Of a stretch of DNA of 64,000 nt, positions 35,801 through 46,123 are shown in pieces (the stretch's first letter is position 1; the number at the start of each line of letters is the position of its first letter). The DNA is from Ascochyta rabiei (Eukaryota; Ascomycota; Dothideomycetes; Pleosporales; Didymellaceae): assembly GCF_004011695.2 (NCBI RefSeq), contig NC_082422.1:62001-126000 (forward strand), written 5' to 3'. Made by a program: the position numbers and the translations under genes. The notes beneath the pieces were generated by a model. It searched no databases and had not been told where the DNA came from. It saw only the letters and a list, made by a program, of their open reading frames with translations.

Positions 35801-37270
35801 GGTCGTCAGATCGTCGTGCAAGCGGAAAGGTCGACACCGTACCTTCCATCTTATGTCGTCGCCAGGCAGCTGAACATGCCCCCTCTGGCTTTGTCGAAGT
35901 TGACATCCTCATTTAACGTCAACTCCAGCGGTCTCAAGTTGAACCTTGGTTTGAACTTGAAGTTCGAAGCGAAGAAGTTGAAAGTCCTGGGCTACTCGCG
36001 CAAGTCTGCCAACGGATGGGAATATAGCCAGAAGGCCGTCAATCTGCTCGCGCAGTACATGATTAAGTTCCCTGAGTTCTTTGCTGGCATCATCAACAAT
36101 CCGACAGGAGATGGATGGGAGGATACCGACTTCTACCCTCCCGAGGTCGCCAAGCAGAAAGTCAAGGAGATTGGAGCTTGGTTGAAGGAGGTGCAGACCA
36201 AGAGCTTTGAAAAGGTGCCGCTTGATGCAGAGCAGCTTGACTCTGATACCGTCAAGGTTATTGAGCAGGCTGCCGACGCCAACCTTCAACTGCTGCAAGA
36301 TGTGGAGATGAAGAAGATCGGCAAGGTACCGCGCAACGCCATACTGAAGCCTTCGGATGCCGAGCAGCGTCTTGGTCATCAGGAGTTCACCATTGGTGAC
36401 CGAGTGATCTACGTTCAGGACTCTGGACGAGTACCGATCGGCGCATCTGGTACGATTATCGGCAAGACCAGAACTGCTCGTGCCGTGTTGCTGGATGTCG
36501 TCTTTGACGCGACGTTCATGAGCGGCACGTCTCTGAGTGATCGATGCTCGCCGTTCCGTGGCTCGACTGTACCTTCGACTGCCGTCTTGAACCTCACAGA
36601 CAAGCAAGTGGTGTCTTACTCCACCGCGGGTGCTGCCGCCGCCGCTGCTGCCAGACGACCGCAGAACCAGTCCTACACGATGCCGCGCATGGGCGCTCCT
36701 GGCGGTCCTCAGCTAGTACCAGCAAATGCCCCACCACCGCTCCAAGGCTCCTACCGTGGTGCGTTCGGTGGCGCCAATGGCACCAGGGGAGGCCGTGGTG
36801 GTGGTATGGCGCCACGTGTTGGTGCGTCTCCTGCCAACGGAGCCCCCCAGCACCCTCAGACCATGCCTATCCACGGCGGCCCACCACGTGGGGGTCGCGG
36901 CGGATTCGCTCCTCGTGGCGGACAGCCCAACGGCCACGCAATTCAGGACCAGAACCAGCAACCCAACGGCAACGGTGCGCCTCGAGGCGGCCGCGGTCGC
37001 GGTGGCACTAACTTTGTGCCGCGTGGCCGAGGTGGCCTCAAGCCCGGTCGCGGCGGCTTCACCAGCACAGACAACACCGACCCGACCGAAGGCGTCGTCC
37101 AGAACAACCCCAACTTCCGTCCCCAGAACTACTCCAATGTTCCGCCGCCAGCTGGGCTCGACGCACGTGGTGGAAGGGGCCGTGGACGCGGCCGCGGTGG
37201 ATTCAGAGGACGTGGTGCACCAAGAGGAGGCGCTTCCGCCCCTGCTGCTTCTGCGCCTGCTGCGCAGTAG
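32859..37270 (+). CDS. XRN1: 5'-3' exoribonuclease 1
   Basis: Two exons, 32859-32957 and 33011-37270, give 1452 residues; yeast Xrn1 is 1528. The 53-bp intron has donor GTATGG and a CTAAC branch. The enzyme degrades decapped RNA with 5' monophosphate in the cytoplasm. Evidence: MGVPKFFRWMSERYP start, LDMNGIIHNC, GEGEHKIMEYIR (about 170-182), YGLDADLIMLGL, and DDFILMAFFVGNDFLPNLPHL (about 280-300), the conserved acidic nuclease core. The second conserved region contains WYYGYHYSP, and PAZ/Tudor, KOW-like and SH3-like parts follow in the middle. The C-terminal tail from about residue 1250 has many RGG/GGRGG repeats and poly-Ala, expected for RNA binding or arginine methylation. The start is fixed by the strictly conserved N-terminus in exon 1. 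Confidence 0.97.
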
Positions 37271-38544
37271 ACGGGATGCGATAGGATGGGACGAAGTGAG
37301 GTTAGATAGTACCACGAAAGACTTGGATGAACGAAGCAGAATGGATGAATGAATTTCAAACAAACTCTCTCTTGCTGTGATATCGTCTGCTAACAAATGC
37401 CATTCAACTCCCCCACCGTTTTCTAATCGGAATTTACATGCTGCTAGCGAAACCCAACACACCAGTCATCCATCCCTCGTGCGTGCGGAATACATATCAA
37501 TATCTTTCCATCCACTGACTTACTATCCACTGCTACCCGTCACTGCGAGTACCAAACTAGGATTGCGAGCGTGCACTAGCCTGTTTACTCGCGTAGCGGG
37601 GAGGGCTGTGCGAGGGGTGTGTAGGCAGTTTGTTCGTTTGAGGAGGTTAGTACGTGAAGTGGAGTGTCCAGACAGGTAGGTAACTAACTCTCTGAAATGA
37701 TTTCCATACAGTGTGCATTATCATCTCCAAATTTATTTATTTTCCTTTTTTAAACTATTTTATTTGCATCTTGTACAATGTAGGCGTCGGTGACTAGCTA
37801 CGGCATACGACATACACTGACCCGTGAAGCACGGGGAGCACTGCCTGGAATCTAGCTCGGAGATGGTCACGTGACCAAGGAGAAGAGGGGGTTGTATCAG
37901 AGGAAAGGAGAGAAGAAGATTCTGTCCTTTGTGTTTTGAATTACTTTCTATTATTTTCTACTTTGCGGGGTTGAAGTGTGGGTGTTTAGTAATCCTGTCT
38001 ACACTGATTTTGAAAATGTATTCTAAATATACACATCTCGACGAGCTGGAAGGTGGGAGTGAGTTGCTTGTTGGTTGTGTGTATCATCTGCTGCTTTGGA
38101 CGATGGCCGTGGTACTATCAATGCACTTGTAGTGAATTGCGAGGCTGTACGAGCTGCTTCACAGGCTAATTATTTGGTCGACTAGGTGGGAGAGGGGATT
38201 GTGAGGGAGGATTGAGTTAATAGAAATATGGTAGGGGGATTGTGCATTGTTGCCGATATCGAGTGATTGATGTGGAAGGATAGAGGGAGCGTTGAGAGCT
38301 GGAGGTAGCTAACGCAGCGAGCGCAATTCGGGAAGATGTATCTGTCGGTGCGTGGATCAACTGGGCATGTTGAGACTTCTGATGTTACTGTTTTGTGGGC
38401 CGGCGACTGAGCTGTGTTTATACAGGTTTTGCTCATCTGTAGTGTGTCGGGTGCGAAAGAGCCGGACATGAGGAGCATATAGAGAATGGCATTGTAACCA
38501 AGGTACTCGTCTCGAATCTGGGTATCTTACGCAACGTTCCTTCC
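37271..38544. other. Intergenic region, no gene seen
   Basis: Contains the 3' flank of XRN1, AT-rich tracts near 37725-37770 and the 3' flank of the hydrolase gene. Short frames exist but show no domain and no consistent composition. Confidence 0.5.
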
Positions 38545-39561
38545 TCATTCTCTCTTTAACACATCGATCACCCACTCCAGCCCCTTCCTGCCCTCGCTGA
38601 GCCGGTAAGGCGCTGTCAGCACAAAGCAGTGCATCTGCTTCTCCCAGTGCAGCCACTCGCCCTTGATGCCGTATTCGGAGCATCGGTCACGGAAACGCAC
38701 GCCGTCCGGGCTGAGCACGTCGTAGCCGGCAGTGACGCCGTGCACTTTGATACCGCTGCGCGCGAGCAGTGAGAAGTCGGCGTTGATGGGCGAGACGATG
38801 CGGTCTGCGGGATCTATGTCGTCGGCTGTCCAGGCTTTTGCTGTTGCTCTGATAATTTCGGGAGAGAGCAGGGGGTCGAGGGGCCGCAACTTCTCAATGT
38901 CCGGGTTTGTGCGCGTCATGTCGGTGGAAGGGCTGATGGTCATTACGGAGATGGGGGTAGGTGTCCGTGACATCTCCGGGGCTTCGGCTTCTTGTCGCAA
39001 TGTCTCCATGACTAGGCAGAGAACGATGTTGGCGCCGGATGAGTCGCCCATGAATGTCACGCGCTCGCCTGCGTGGTCTGCCACCTGCATTATCTCGCGG
39101 TAAAGCCTCAGACACCAGGGGAACGAACTCGATGCGGTGTTGTTGGGCGCGAGTGGGACCGAGATCATCGACACGATGGTGTTTGGCAACACTTGGGCGA
39201 GCTTAGCGCAAATCCACCAATGCTGCTCCGATGGTACCATCTGCCAGCTTCCTCCGGCGATGTAGTAGATATGCTTTGAAGGTGTCTTCGTTGGTTGCTT
39301 GGGAGGCACGATATCATATATGTGTATATCACAAACGGTACGATGTGAATAGCTGCAAGGTTTCAGCTTGGATACGGGAGGCTTTAGCCTGATTGACTCA
39401 TCCTCATGTTTTGGATTGCTGGCATTGAGTTGTTTGCGAAAGAGGCGCACGAGACGTATCAGCATGCTCATAAGCACTGTGCGGTCGTTGCGCTCCGTAA
39501 TTCGGATAGATGGGCCATCGTTGGCAGCGTGACATGTTTCGGCCATGAACTGTGCGACCAT
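38545..39561 (-). CDS. Alpha/beta hydrolase, HSL-like esterase/lipase
   Basis: Single exon, 338 residues. It belongs to the alpha/beta-hydrolase-3 (hormone-sensitive-lipase-like) family. Visible elements are YYIAGGSWQ (about 100-107), where the oxyanion HGGG is reduced to A-G-G-S; GDSSG with nucleophile S174; GYDVL with D281; and QMHCF with H311, completing a plausible triad. The N-terminal 60 residues are longer than the core fold needs. Such proteins hydrolyse small esters, and in fungi many act on xenobiotics or secondary metabolites; the substrate is unknown. No signal peptide is evident. The first ATG was used; an alternative Met lies 6 codons in. The loss of the first His of HGGG is unusual and may alter oxyanion geometry. 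Confidence 0.85.
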   Translation of the reverse strand: MVAQFMAETCHAANDGPSIRITERNDRTVLMSMLIRLVRLFRKQLNASNPKHEDESIRLKPPVSKLKPCSYSHRTVCDIHIYDIVPPKQPTKTPSKHIYYIAGGSWQMVPSEQHWWICAKLAQVLPNTIVSMISVPLAPNNTASSSFPWCLRLYREIMQVADHAGERVTFMGDSSGANIVLCLVMETLRQEAEAPEMSRTPTPISVMTISPSTDMTRTNPDIEKLRPLDPLLSPEIIRATAKAWTADDIDPADRIVSPINADFSLLARSGIKVHGVTAGYDVLSPDGVRFRDRCSEYGIKGEWLHWEKQMHCFVLTAPYRLSEGRKGLEWVIDVLKRE

Positions 39562-40475
39562 ATAGAAGACTCGAGTGAAAGGTAGAAAACACGGTAAAAC
39601 GTGAGTCTAGGGATGGGAAGATGCTAATATGCAGGGAAGAAGGAATCGTAGATTCGTTCAGATCGATCAGCCATCGACGCGTTCATTGATGACGTCAAAG
39701 GCGCGCTTATGAATCGCGGCAGTCTGCGTGCGATCTGTATATTGAGAAGACCAAGTACGACCCGACTCCATCACGAAATGTGCTTAAATTTGGAGAATGC
39801 AAACGAGTGCAGAGAACACCTACGGTGCTGTTGAGATCTTGTTAATGGGGTCCAGTTGCGATGTTGATTTGCCGCTACCTAGTATTTACGCCACCAAATG
39901 CCAAGTGCTCGGCAGCTTCCCTGATTGCTCAGCCTCTTCTGTCCAACACCAAATGACTGGGAGTTTCCTGCCTGTGCTCTTGGACTTCAGCGCCGTGCGA
40001 TTGTTTCGATGCAACATTCTTCCAACAATCTCACACTGCTTGTTGCTGGTGACGGATCCATCACTCGACTGTCAGCTACCTTCATCGAGCTTATCGTTCT
40101 CACAGAGATGACGTTACGCAAGAGCAAATGCTAAGACTAGAAATTCATGCAAGTGCGGAGCTCTTGGCTGTCTCCGACTTGTGGCCGGCATGAGCGGAGC
40201 TTGCCTAGAAGCCAACATTCCGCTCCGCCAGCCTTGTCCGCCGGCACCACTTCCGGCTTGAGGCTCTTGTCGTCTTGGTATCCTGTGTCGAGGCCTTTCT
40301 CTGGGCAAAATCTAGCCAGTTCGGTCGTCGGTGCCAACTGTTATTGTCTCGGCGCACGTATGCTCACAGCACGCTGTAACGCCAGTGAATCGAACATGGT
40401 GATAAAGGGGATTCATGAGCCACATGTGGCATCACCTTTGGACTGATCCACAGCTTCGCCCATACTCCACCTTCA
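39562..40475. other. Intergenic region between divergent hydrolase and NoxC genes
   Basis: No gene recognised. Open frames on either strand are short and lack motifs. It probably carries both promoters (hydrolase minus, NoxC plus). Confidence 0.5.
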
Positions 40476-42525
40476 ATGGCTCAGCGACAGTCCCTGACTG
40501 ACGACGAAATTAATAGATTCATCCATGATTTGGATCACGATGACAACGGCAGGATCGATTACTGGGAGTTAGAGCGGAAACTGGACGAGGTCCACAAGGA
40601 GATCGCACCAAAAGCACAATTACATCACCTTCACCATGCATCACGAAACGAGGCCCGGCATGAGTTCCTTCGGAGCGTCATCGGAACTCGCGAGGACAAC
40701 ATTGACGACTCAAAGTTCGCAGAAAGTGTGAGAAAGTGGGATATTCCTTCGCTGGAGCAAGATCGCAAAGAAGCAAAGAAGGAAGATGACTATTGGAAAC
40801 AGATGTCGATCTACAGACGAGCGCGCGCCTATTGGGCCGTCAAAGGACCTGAAATTGCGTTTCTGGGTCTCGTCGCAGCCTTCATGACTGCGTTTGGCGT
40901 GTGGCAGCTCGTCAAATACACCACGTACGATGAGTACACCCCAGCATTTGGTTGGGGCGTGGTCCTATCAAAGACATGCGCGGGTGTGCTCTACCCTACA
41001 TTCTTCTTCCTCATACTATCCATGTCGCGGTGGCTGTCGACCTTCCTTCGACGCTTCTACTTCATCTCCCGTTTCATCAACTGGGATCTCTCACAATCAT
41101 TCCACATTAAGATGTCTATTGTTGCCCTGTTCTTTGCAACGTTACATGCTATCGGCCATCTTTCTGGATCATTCGTATTCGGAAGCATGGCTCATCGACA
41201 AGATAGTGTTGCTGTCGTACTCGGTGCTGATGCGGTCCCACGTTCCTACATCGACTATGTAAAGACTTTACCCGGGTGGACGGGTCTTACGGCTATCAGT
41301 TGCTTCTACCTTTTGACCGCAATGAGCATGCCTCAAGTGCGCAAGTGGAGCTACGAAGTCTTCCAGCTTGGCCATCTTCTCATCTTCCCTATCATTGGTC
41401 TCATGATTGCGCACGGTACTGCCGGTCTCCTGCAGTGGCCCATGTTCGGCTACTGGCTCGCGGTTCCTACACTGTTTGTCATCTTCGAACGCACCTGGCG
41501 GGTTGTCCTAGGCTTCCGCCCCATCGACGCTGAGCTCGAGTTGTTGGACGACGAGACCACGGTTATTAGTGCTCACGTTCCTCACAAGAGGCCCTGGGAC
41601 TACAAAGCTGGGCAGTATGTCTTTGTCCAGGTGCCGCAGCTCTCTCGCTGGCAATGGCATCCGTTCACTGTTTCAACTTGCGTCAATAACCGGATGCAAG
41701 TGCACATCAAAGCGGACGGTGACTGGACAAATGAGCTACGGGATATCGCCAAGAAAGCTGGCAAGAAGCAGTCGATCAAGATTGGTCTCGACGGCCCTTT
41801 CGGCGCTCCTGCGCAACGATTCCATGACTACGACTATAGTATGGTCTTTGGGTAAGCATTATTAGAGAACATATAGTTGGTACACACTAACGCAATATAG
41901 AGCTGGTATCGGCGTCACACCCTTCTCGGGTGTCTTGACCGATCTTCAATATCACGAGCTTCAGCGTGTGGCGACGAACGAAAATTCTACCGAATCCGGC
42001 TACGAAAGCGGCAAGGGCCCTTCGCCTTACGAAGACCATCGACGTGTTGACTTCCACTGGATGGTTCGCGATAAGAACAACTTACTCTGGTTCTCTGATC
42101 TCCTGAATGAGGTTACTCGTGCCAATGAACTCGACCGTTCGCACCTTGACATCCGCATCCGTACCTACGTCACCCAGAAGCGAAAGCAAATCTCTGAACA
42201 CGTATTCAGATGGCTACTCGAAAAGCACAGGACCGACGAGCACCCACAATCCCCGATTACTGGACTCTGCAATCCCACAAACTTCGGTCGTCCGGACATC
42301 CCCTTGATTATGGAAGAGCATTACACAGATATGTGCAAGGTTTTGGGCAAGAGGCTACAGGAGAAGGACTCAAAGAAGAAAGATGAAGTCAACGTTGGCG
42401 TGTTCTTCTGCGGACCACCTGTCATCGGTCAGCAGATTGCGGATCAGTGTTCACAGATGAATGCAAAAGCACGGAATGAAGGGAGGAAGATCGAATACCG
42501 ATTCATGATTGAAGTCTTTGGTTGA
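40476..42525 (+). CDS. noxC: NADPH oxidase with N-terminal EF-hand (NoxC/Nox5-like)
   Basis: Two exons, 40476-41851 and 41901-42525 (49-bp intron, CACTAAC branch), 666 residues. It transfers electrons from NADPH through FAD and two hemes across a membrane to oxygen, giving superoxide. Seen: a canonical EF-hand loop D20-E31 (DHDDNGRIDYWE), six-helix ferric-reductase membrane core from about 125 to 360, and two pairs of heme-ligand His near 210/224 (HIKMSIVALFFATLH) and about 298/311 (HLLIFPIIGLMIAH). The FAD motif is HPFTVS, the NADPH motif GAGIGVTPF spans the splice site, and VFFCGPP lies near the end. Fungal NoxA/NoxB lack the EF-hand, so this is the NoxC class, likely calcium-responsive; that regulation is inferred. 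Only one complete EF loop is obvious. Confidence 0.92.
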
Positions 42526-43684
42526 TTTTATGGCGATGTTTTATTAGATCTCTCCAGCAATACCCGAGCGATTGATATCACGCTTGTAACATACAACTTA
42601 CCTTACGTTATACGAGCTTTGCAAAAGGGCATTACAGACGCCTAGTAATACTGTTTTGTCAATAAACCATACGCGTGAAATTACTTATCCCGACGCCGTA
42701 TCTAACACCTTACAATGTTACAACCGCGAGGCTACTATCAGCTCCTTCTAGCCACAATAAGGCTCGTACACAAAATCTCCTACGGCAAGTTTCTCGGTCT
42801 TCAGTAGATCTTTTCTTCTCGTTCAATGCCATAAAAGATACCGGAACAACCCACCTGAGATTGTAAGGAGAGGTGGTATTGAGATGTGAGGTAGAGAGGC
42901 GATGAGACTGATAGGTAATGTAGGAGGAGAGGGAGGAGCAGAAGGGTAGACGGGCCACCTATTTTTGATGAGACTGCCTACCAGGCAGCACGAGGTCAAG
43001 TGGACATGAGAAGGAAAGGCTAAACCTGGCCTGACGGAAGGTTCATGCAACGGTCTACCTACTATGTAGAGTCTCCGGATCGTCCGGAGATTGGTTGTTG
43101 TACCCCGCAGATAGTGAGCGGCGTTTCGAATGGTCCATGCAGTCAGCCAAGTCAACAATCGCTTGCTTCTAAATTTAAGTAGAGAGACTTAATTTGCTTA
43201 GCTTGGTTATTTGCAAGTAAGTTCGGTAAGTTGATCAAGCTGACTTGCTCGTTGCCGACCCTGCAAGCAGCAGTGTTTCCTCCCGATCACACACCTGATC
43301 CTTAGGCAAGGACAACGACGGGTCTGTAATAGTAGGAATCGAGTAGTTCTAGGTGCATCGAAACTTCTACGGCCCACCTTGAATGTCGCAATCGTCTACC
43401 TAACCAACGTCATCAGTTCTCGAGTTTTCGCCCTCACAAACTCTTCAGATCCAACACGAACCTGCACGTCAGGTGCAAATAGAAGTCGTACAAGTACCAA
43501 CGTGCAGCACAAGCCGTAGCTACCCGCTTTGATATCCGTACCTGCCTGTTGCGTAACCAGAGTCAGTTGCGCGCATCCGTGTCTACCCTACCCCGCACTT
43601 CGTTTAAACTTGACCCTGAACGCCCATCGTTTAGGCCTGCCCTCAAGCTATCACGCCATCGCCGCCAGTCCACAATCGCACATC
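42526..43684. other. Intergenic region, no gene seen
   Basis: AT-richer just after NoxC, then pyrimidine/purine-skewed DNA. No ORF with recognisable features on either strand. It ends with the promoter of the sulfite oxidase gene. Confidence 0.5.
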
Positions 43685-44947
43685 ATGGTTCAGGTATGTC
43701 TACTTTGGACTTACACATATTACCAGAACTGGTCGCCTATTTAACGCAAATCGCGCTAAGAGGTGTCACTAGCTCGAGTATTCTGTCGAAAAGCCGCTCA
43801 ATCGGGAGCCGGAGCTCGATAAGCTTGTCTCGAGGTACGAGTCTTCGAGACCACTTCAAAACATCCCAGTGTTGTATGTGTGGCTGACGTATTTTGTAGT
43901 TTCCTCACAGTAGAAGGGGGCTATGACCGTAATCATGGACCTATCCCGCACCTCGACGTGAATACTCACCAGGTCTGTGTCTACGGCTTGGTGGAGAAGG
44001 AGCTCTCACTTCATGTTAAAGACCTGCAATCACTCCCTCAACACAGCGTGATATGCGCACTACAATGTGCCGGCAACAGACGTCACACCATGCGCACGAA
44101 GTTGAAGGAAGTGTCGGGCATTGATTGGTTCGATGGCGCAGTGATGAACTGCAAATGGACTGGACCACTACTCAAAGACGTCCTCAACAAAGCTGGCGTG
44201 AAAGTGGAGAAAGAGAAGTGGAGCGATGCACATGTTGCATTCTCGTGCTTCCAAACACCAACCCAGGACGACGAGTACTACGGCGCCAGTATACCCTTGT
44301 CACGAGCCATGGATGCCAATAGTTCGATCATAGTCGCCTTGCAGATGAACGACAAGCCCCTCACGCCGAATCACGGCGCACCGGTCAGAATTGTCACACC
44401 GGGTATCGCTGGTGCGAGGAGTGTCAAGTGGCTGGACCGCATCACTGTGCAGATGAGCGAAAGCAGTAGCTACTACCAGCAGCATGACTACAAAATCCTA
44501 CCACCGGAGGCCGACTGCAAGGAGAAGGCTGAAGAATGGTGGGGCAAAGTCGGAGCACTGCAAGATATGCCGATCAACAGTGTCATTGGCGTGCCGAAAG
44601 CAGGGTCGACCGTTCAGCGAGATGAGGACGGAGCAATAGAGGTCAAAGGCTACGCTCTGCCAAGTGGATCTGACGGGCCAATCACCAAGGTCGAGGTCAG
44701 CGTTGATGGCGGAAGGACGTGGGTGGGCGCAGAGCTGGACCAAAGCCACGAAGACAAAGACGCAGAATTGAAGTGGGCTTGGACTCTGTGGAAGGTGAGA
44801 GTCAAGGTTGAGAAAGGCAAGGACGTTGTCATCTACAGCAAAGCAACAGATGGGAGCGGGAACACGCAACAGAAGAGTGTTGAGTGGAACTTTCGAGGCG
44901 TGGGATACAATGCATGGGGGGAGGTGTCTGGCATCGAAGTCGTTTGA
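43685..44947 (+). CDS. Sulfite oxidase (molybdopterin, cytochrome-b5-less)
   Basis: Three exons, 43685-43693, 43773-43834 and 43900-44947, 372 residues. The first coding exon is only nine bases (ATG GTT CAG), and the second starts LEYSVEKPLNREPELDKLV, a typical sulfite-oxidase N-terminus. Introns are 79 and 65 bp. It oxidises sulfite to sulfate with a molybdenum cofactor. Seen: LQCAGNRR with the Mo-ligand Cys80, the FDGAVMNCKWTG block, DDEYYGASIPL, PLTPNHGAPVRIVTPGIAGARSVKWL and a C-terminal Ig-like dimerisation domain (PITKVEVSVDGGRTW). There is no heme b5 domain, as in plant and many fungal forms. The C-terminus is not an obvious peroxisomal SKL signal. It is convergent with UBC7, whose stop is 195 bp away. 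Confidence 0.92.
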
Positions 44948-45141
44948 AGCCGTGCTTAATAGTCTGTTGCATGCTTTTCAGTTCCCAGGTTGCGGAGCAT
45001 TGCATGTCCTGTTGTCTAACGGCACACGCTCTGTAGACTGTTCTTCTACCCTTAACGCCACTGATGCTATGCTCATAATTCATGAGTGTTCCCGAATAGA
45101 TCACCTCGCCTTTCTTCCTCTTCAGACGTAGCAGCCTACCC

Positions 45142-45736
45142 TCACAAACCCAGGCTCTTCTTGACATTCTGCCTTACAACCTTCTCATACTCCTCCCTCT
45201 TCTGCCTCCACATCTTCGCCGCATCTATGTTCGCCGGACTCTCGTCATTTGGTTCAGCCAGCATGCTCATCACGCTGATCAATATCTTTTCCACGCTTTG
45301 TATGGGCGACCACCGCTCGGACGCTTGCTCGTACTGGTGTGGGTCGTCACCGGGGGGGTGCAGAATCGATATGCAGACTTCGCCATTCGTATATACTATG
45401 TGCCTGGGTCAGTCATCGTGCCATGTATATCAAGTCCAGAGCGTATTGCCGTCCAGCACGCATACAATGGTGCTCTAGAGAAGACGACGTACCGTTGGGA
45501 TGCCACATGTCTGTCAAGAACTTCATCTTTGGCGGCGCGAGAGGGTAGTCTTTGGGGAACTTCAACTCGGCGGGGAACACGCCGCCTTCGAATGGTGTGC
45601 CTTCGGGCCCTTGGATTAATGCCTCCCAAAGGAACATGTCATCTTCAGTTACGGGCCCGGCTGTAATGCCTTCCGGTGGGTCAGACGATAGCGCTTTGTA
45701 TTCTTTGAAAAGGCGTTTTGCAGCTGGGTTGGCCAT
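45142..45736 (-). CDS. UBC7: Ubiquitin-conjugating enzyme E2, Ubc7/UBE2G2 type
   Basis: Two exons, 45736-45493 and 45395-45142 (97-bp intron), 165 residues, exactly the length of yeast Ubc7. It loads ubiquitin for ER-associated degradation with Hrd1/Doa10-type ligases. Seen: [16 protein letters not shown] helix 1, [34 protein letters not shown], the HPN motif at the splice site, and VCISIL with catalytic Cys89. The acidic insertion [19 protein letters not shown] is specific to the Ubc7/G2 class, and the protein ends KKSLGL. No transmembrane tail, as in Ubc7 (Ubc6 has one). The intron lies between HPN and the catalytic Cys. Confidence 0.96.
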
Positions 45737-46123
45737 GGTGTGTTGGAGTCCTGGAAGTGCGGTTTCAGATGCAGTGTGGTACGTAGGTGGTGGTGGGGGA
45801 TAAGGCGGACGGGGTTGGTAATATGGAGCGCAGATTTCGTTCGATCTGTAGCGTGCTCTTGTGAGTACGAGGGTTTCGAAATGTGTCCAGATTATCGTTC
45901 AGTGAGTCGTGTGACTGGGGCTCAAGTTGGTGAAAGACTGCATGCTCGAGTCGCCGGCTTTCGGTCACCGCTAGCGCCAGCGCACGGATCTCAAATGACA
46001 TGATGTATTCGCACGCGCTTTCGACGCGTTTGGTTATTGCATGTTCTAATCTATCGCCAAAAAATGACCAGCACCAAACGAAGATCGCGATTCATCAACT
46101 AACAGCTCATACCAGCCCGTTGT
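45737..46123. other. Intergenic region
   Basis: Contains the UBC7 promoter and the 3' flank of the next gene, which is also on the minus strand. No gene or clear motif. Confidence 0.5.
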
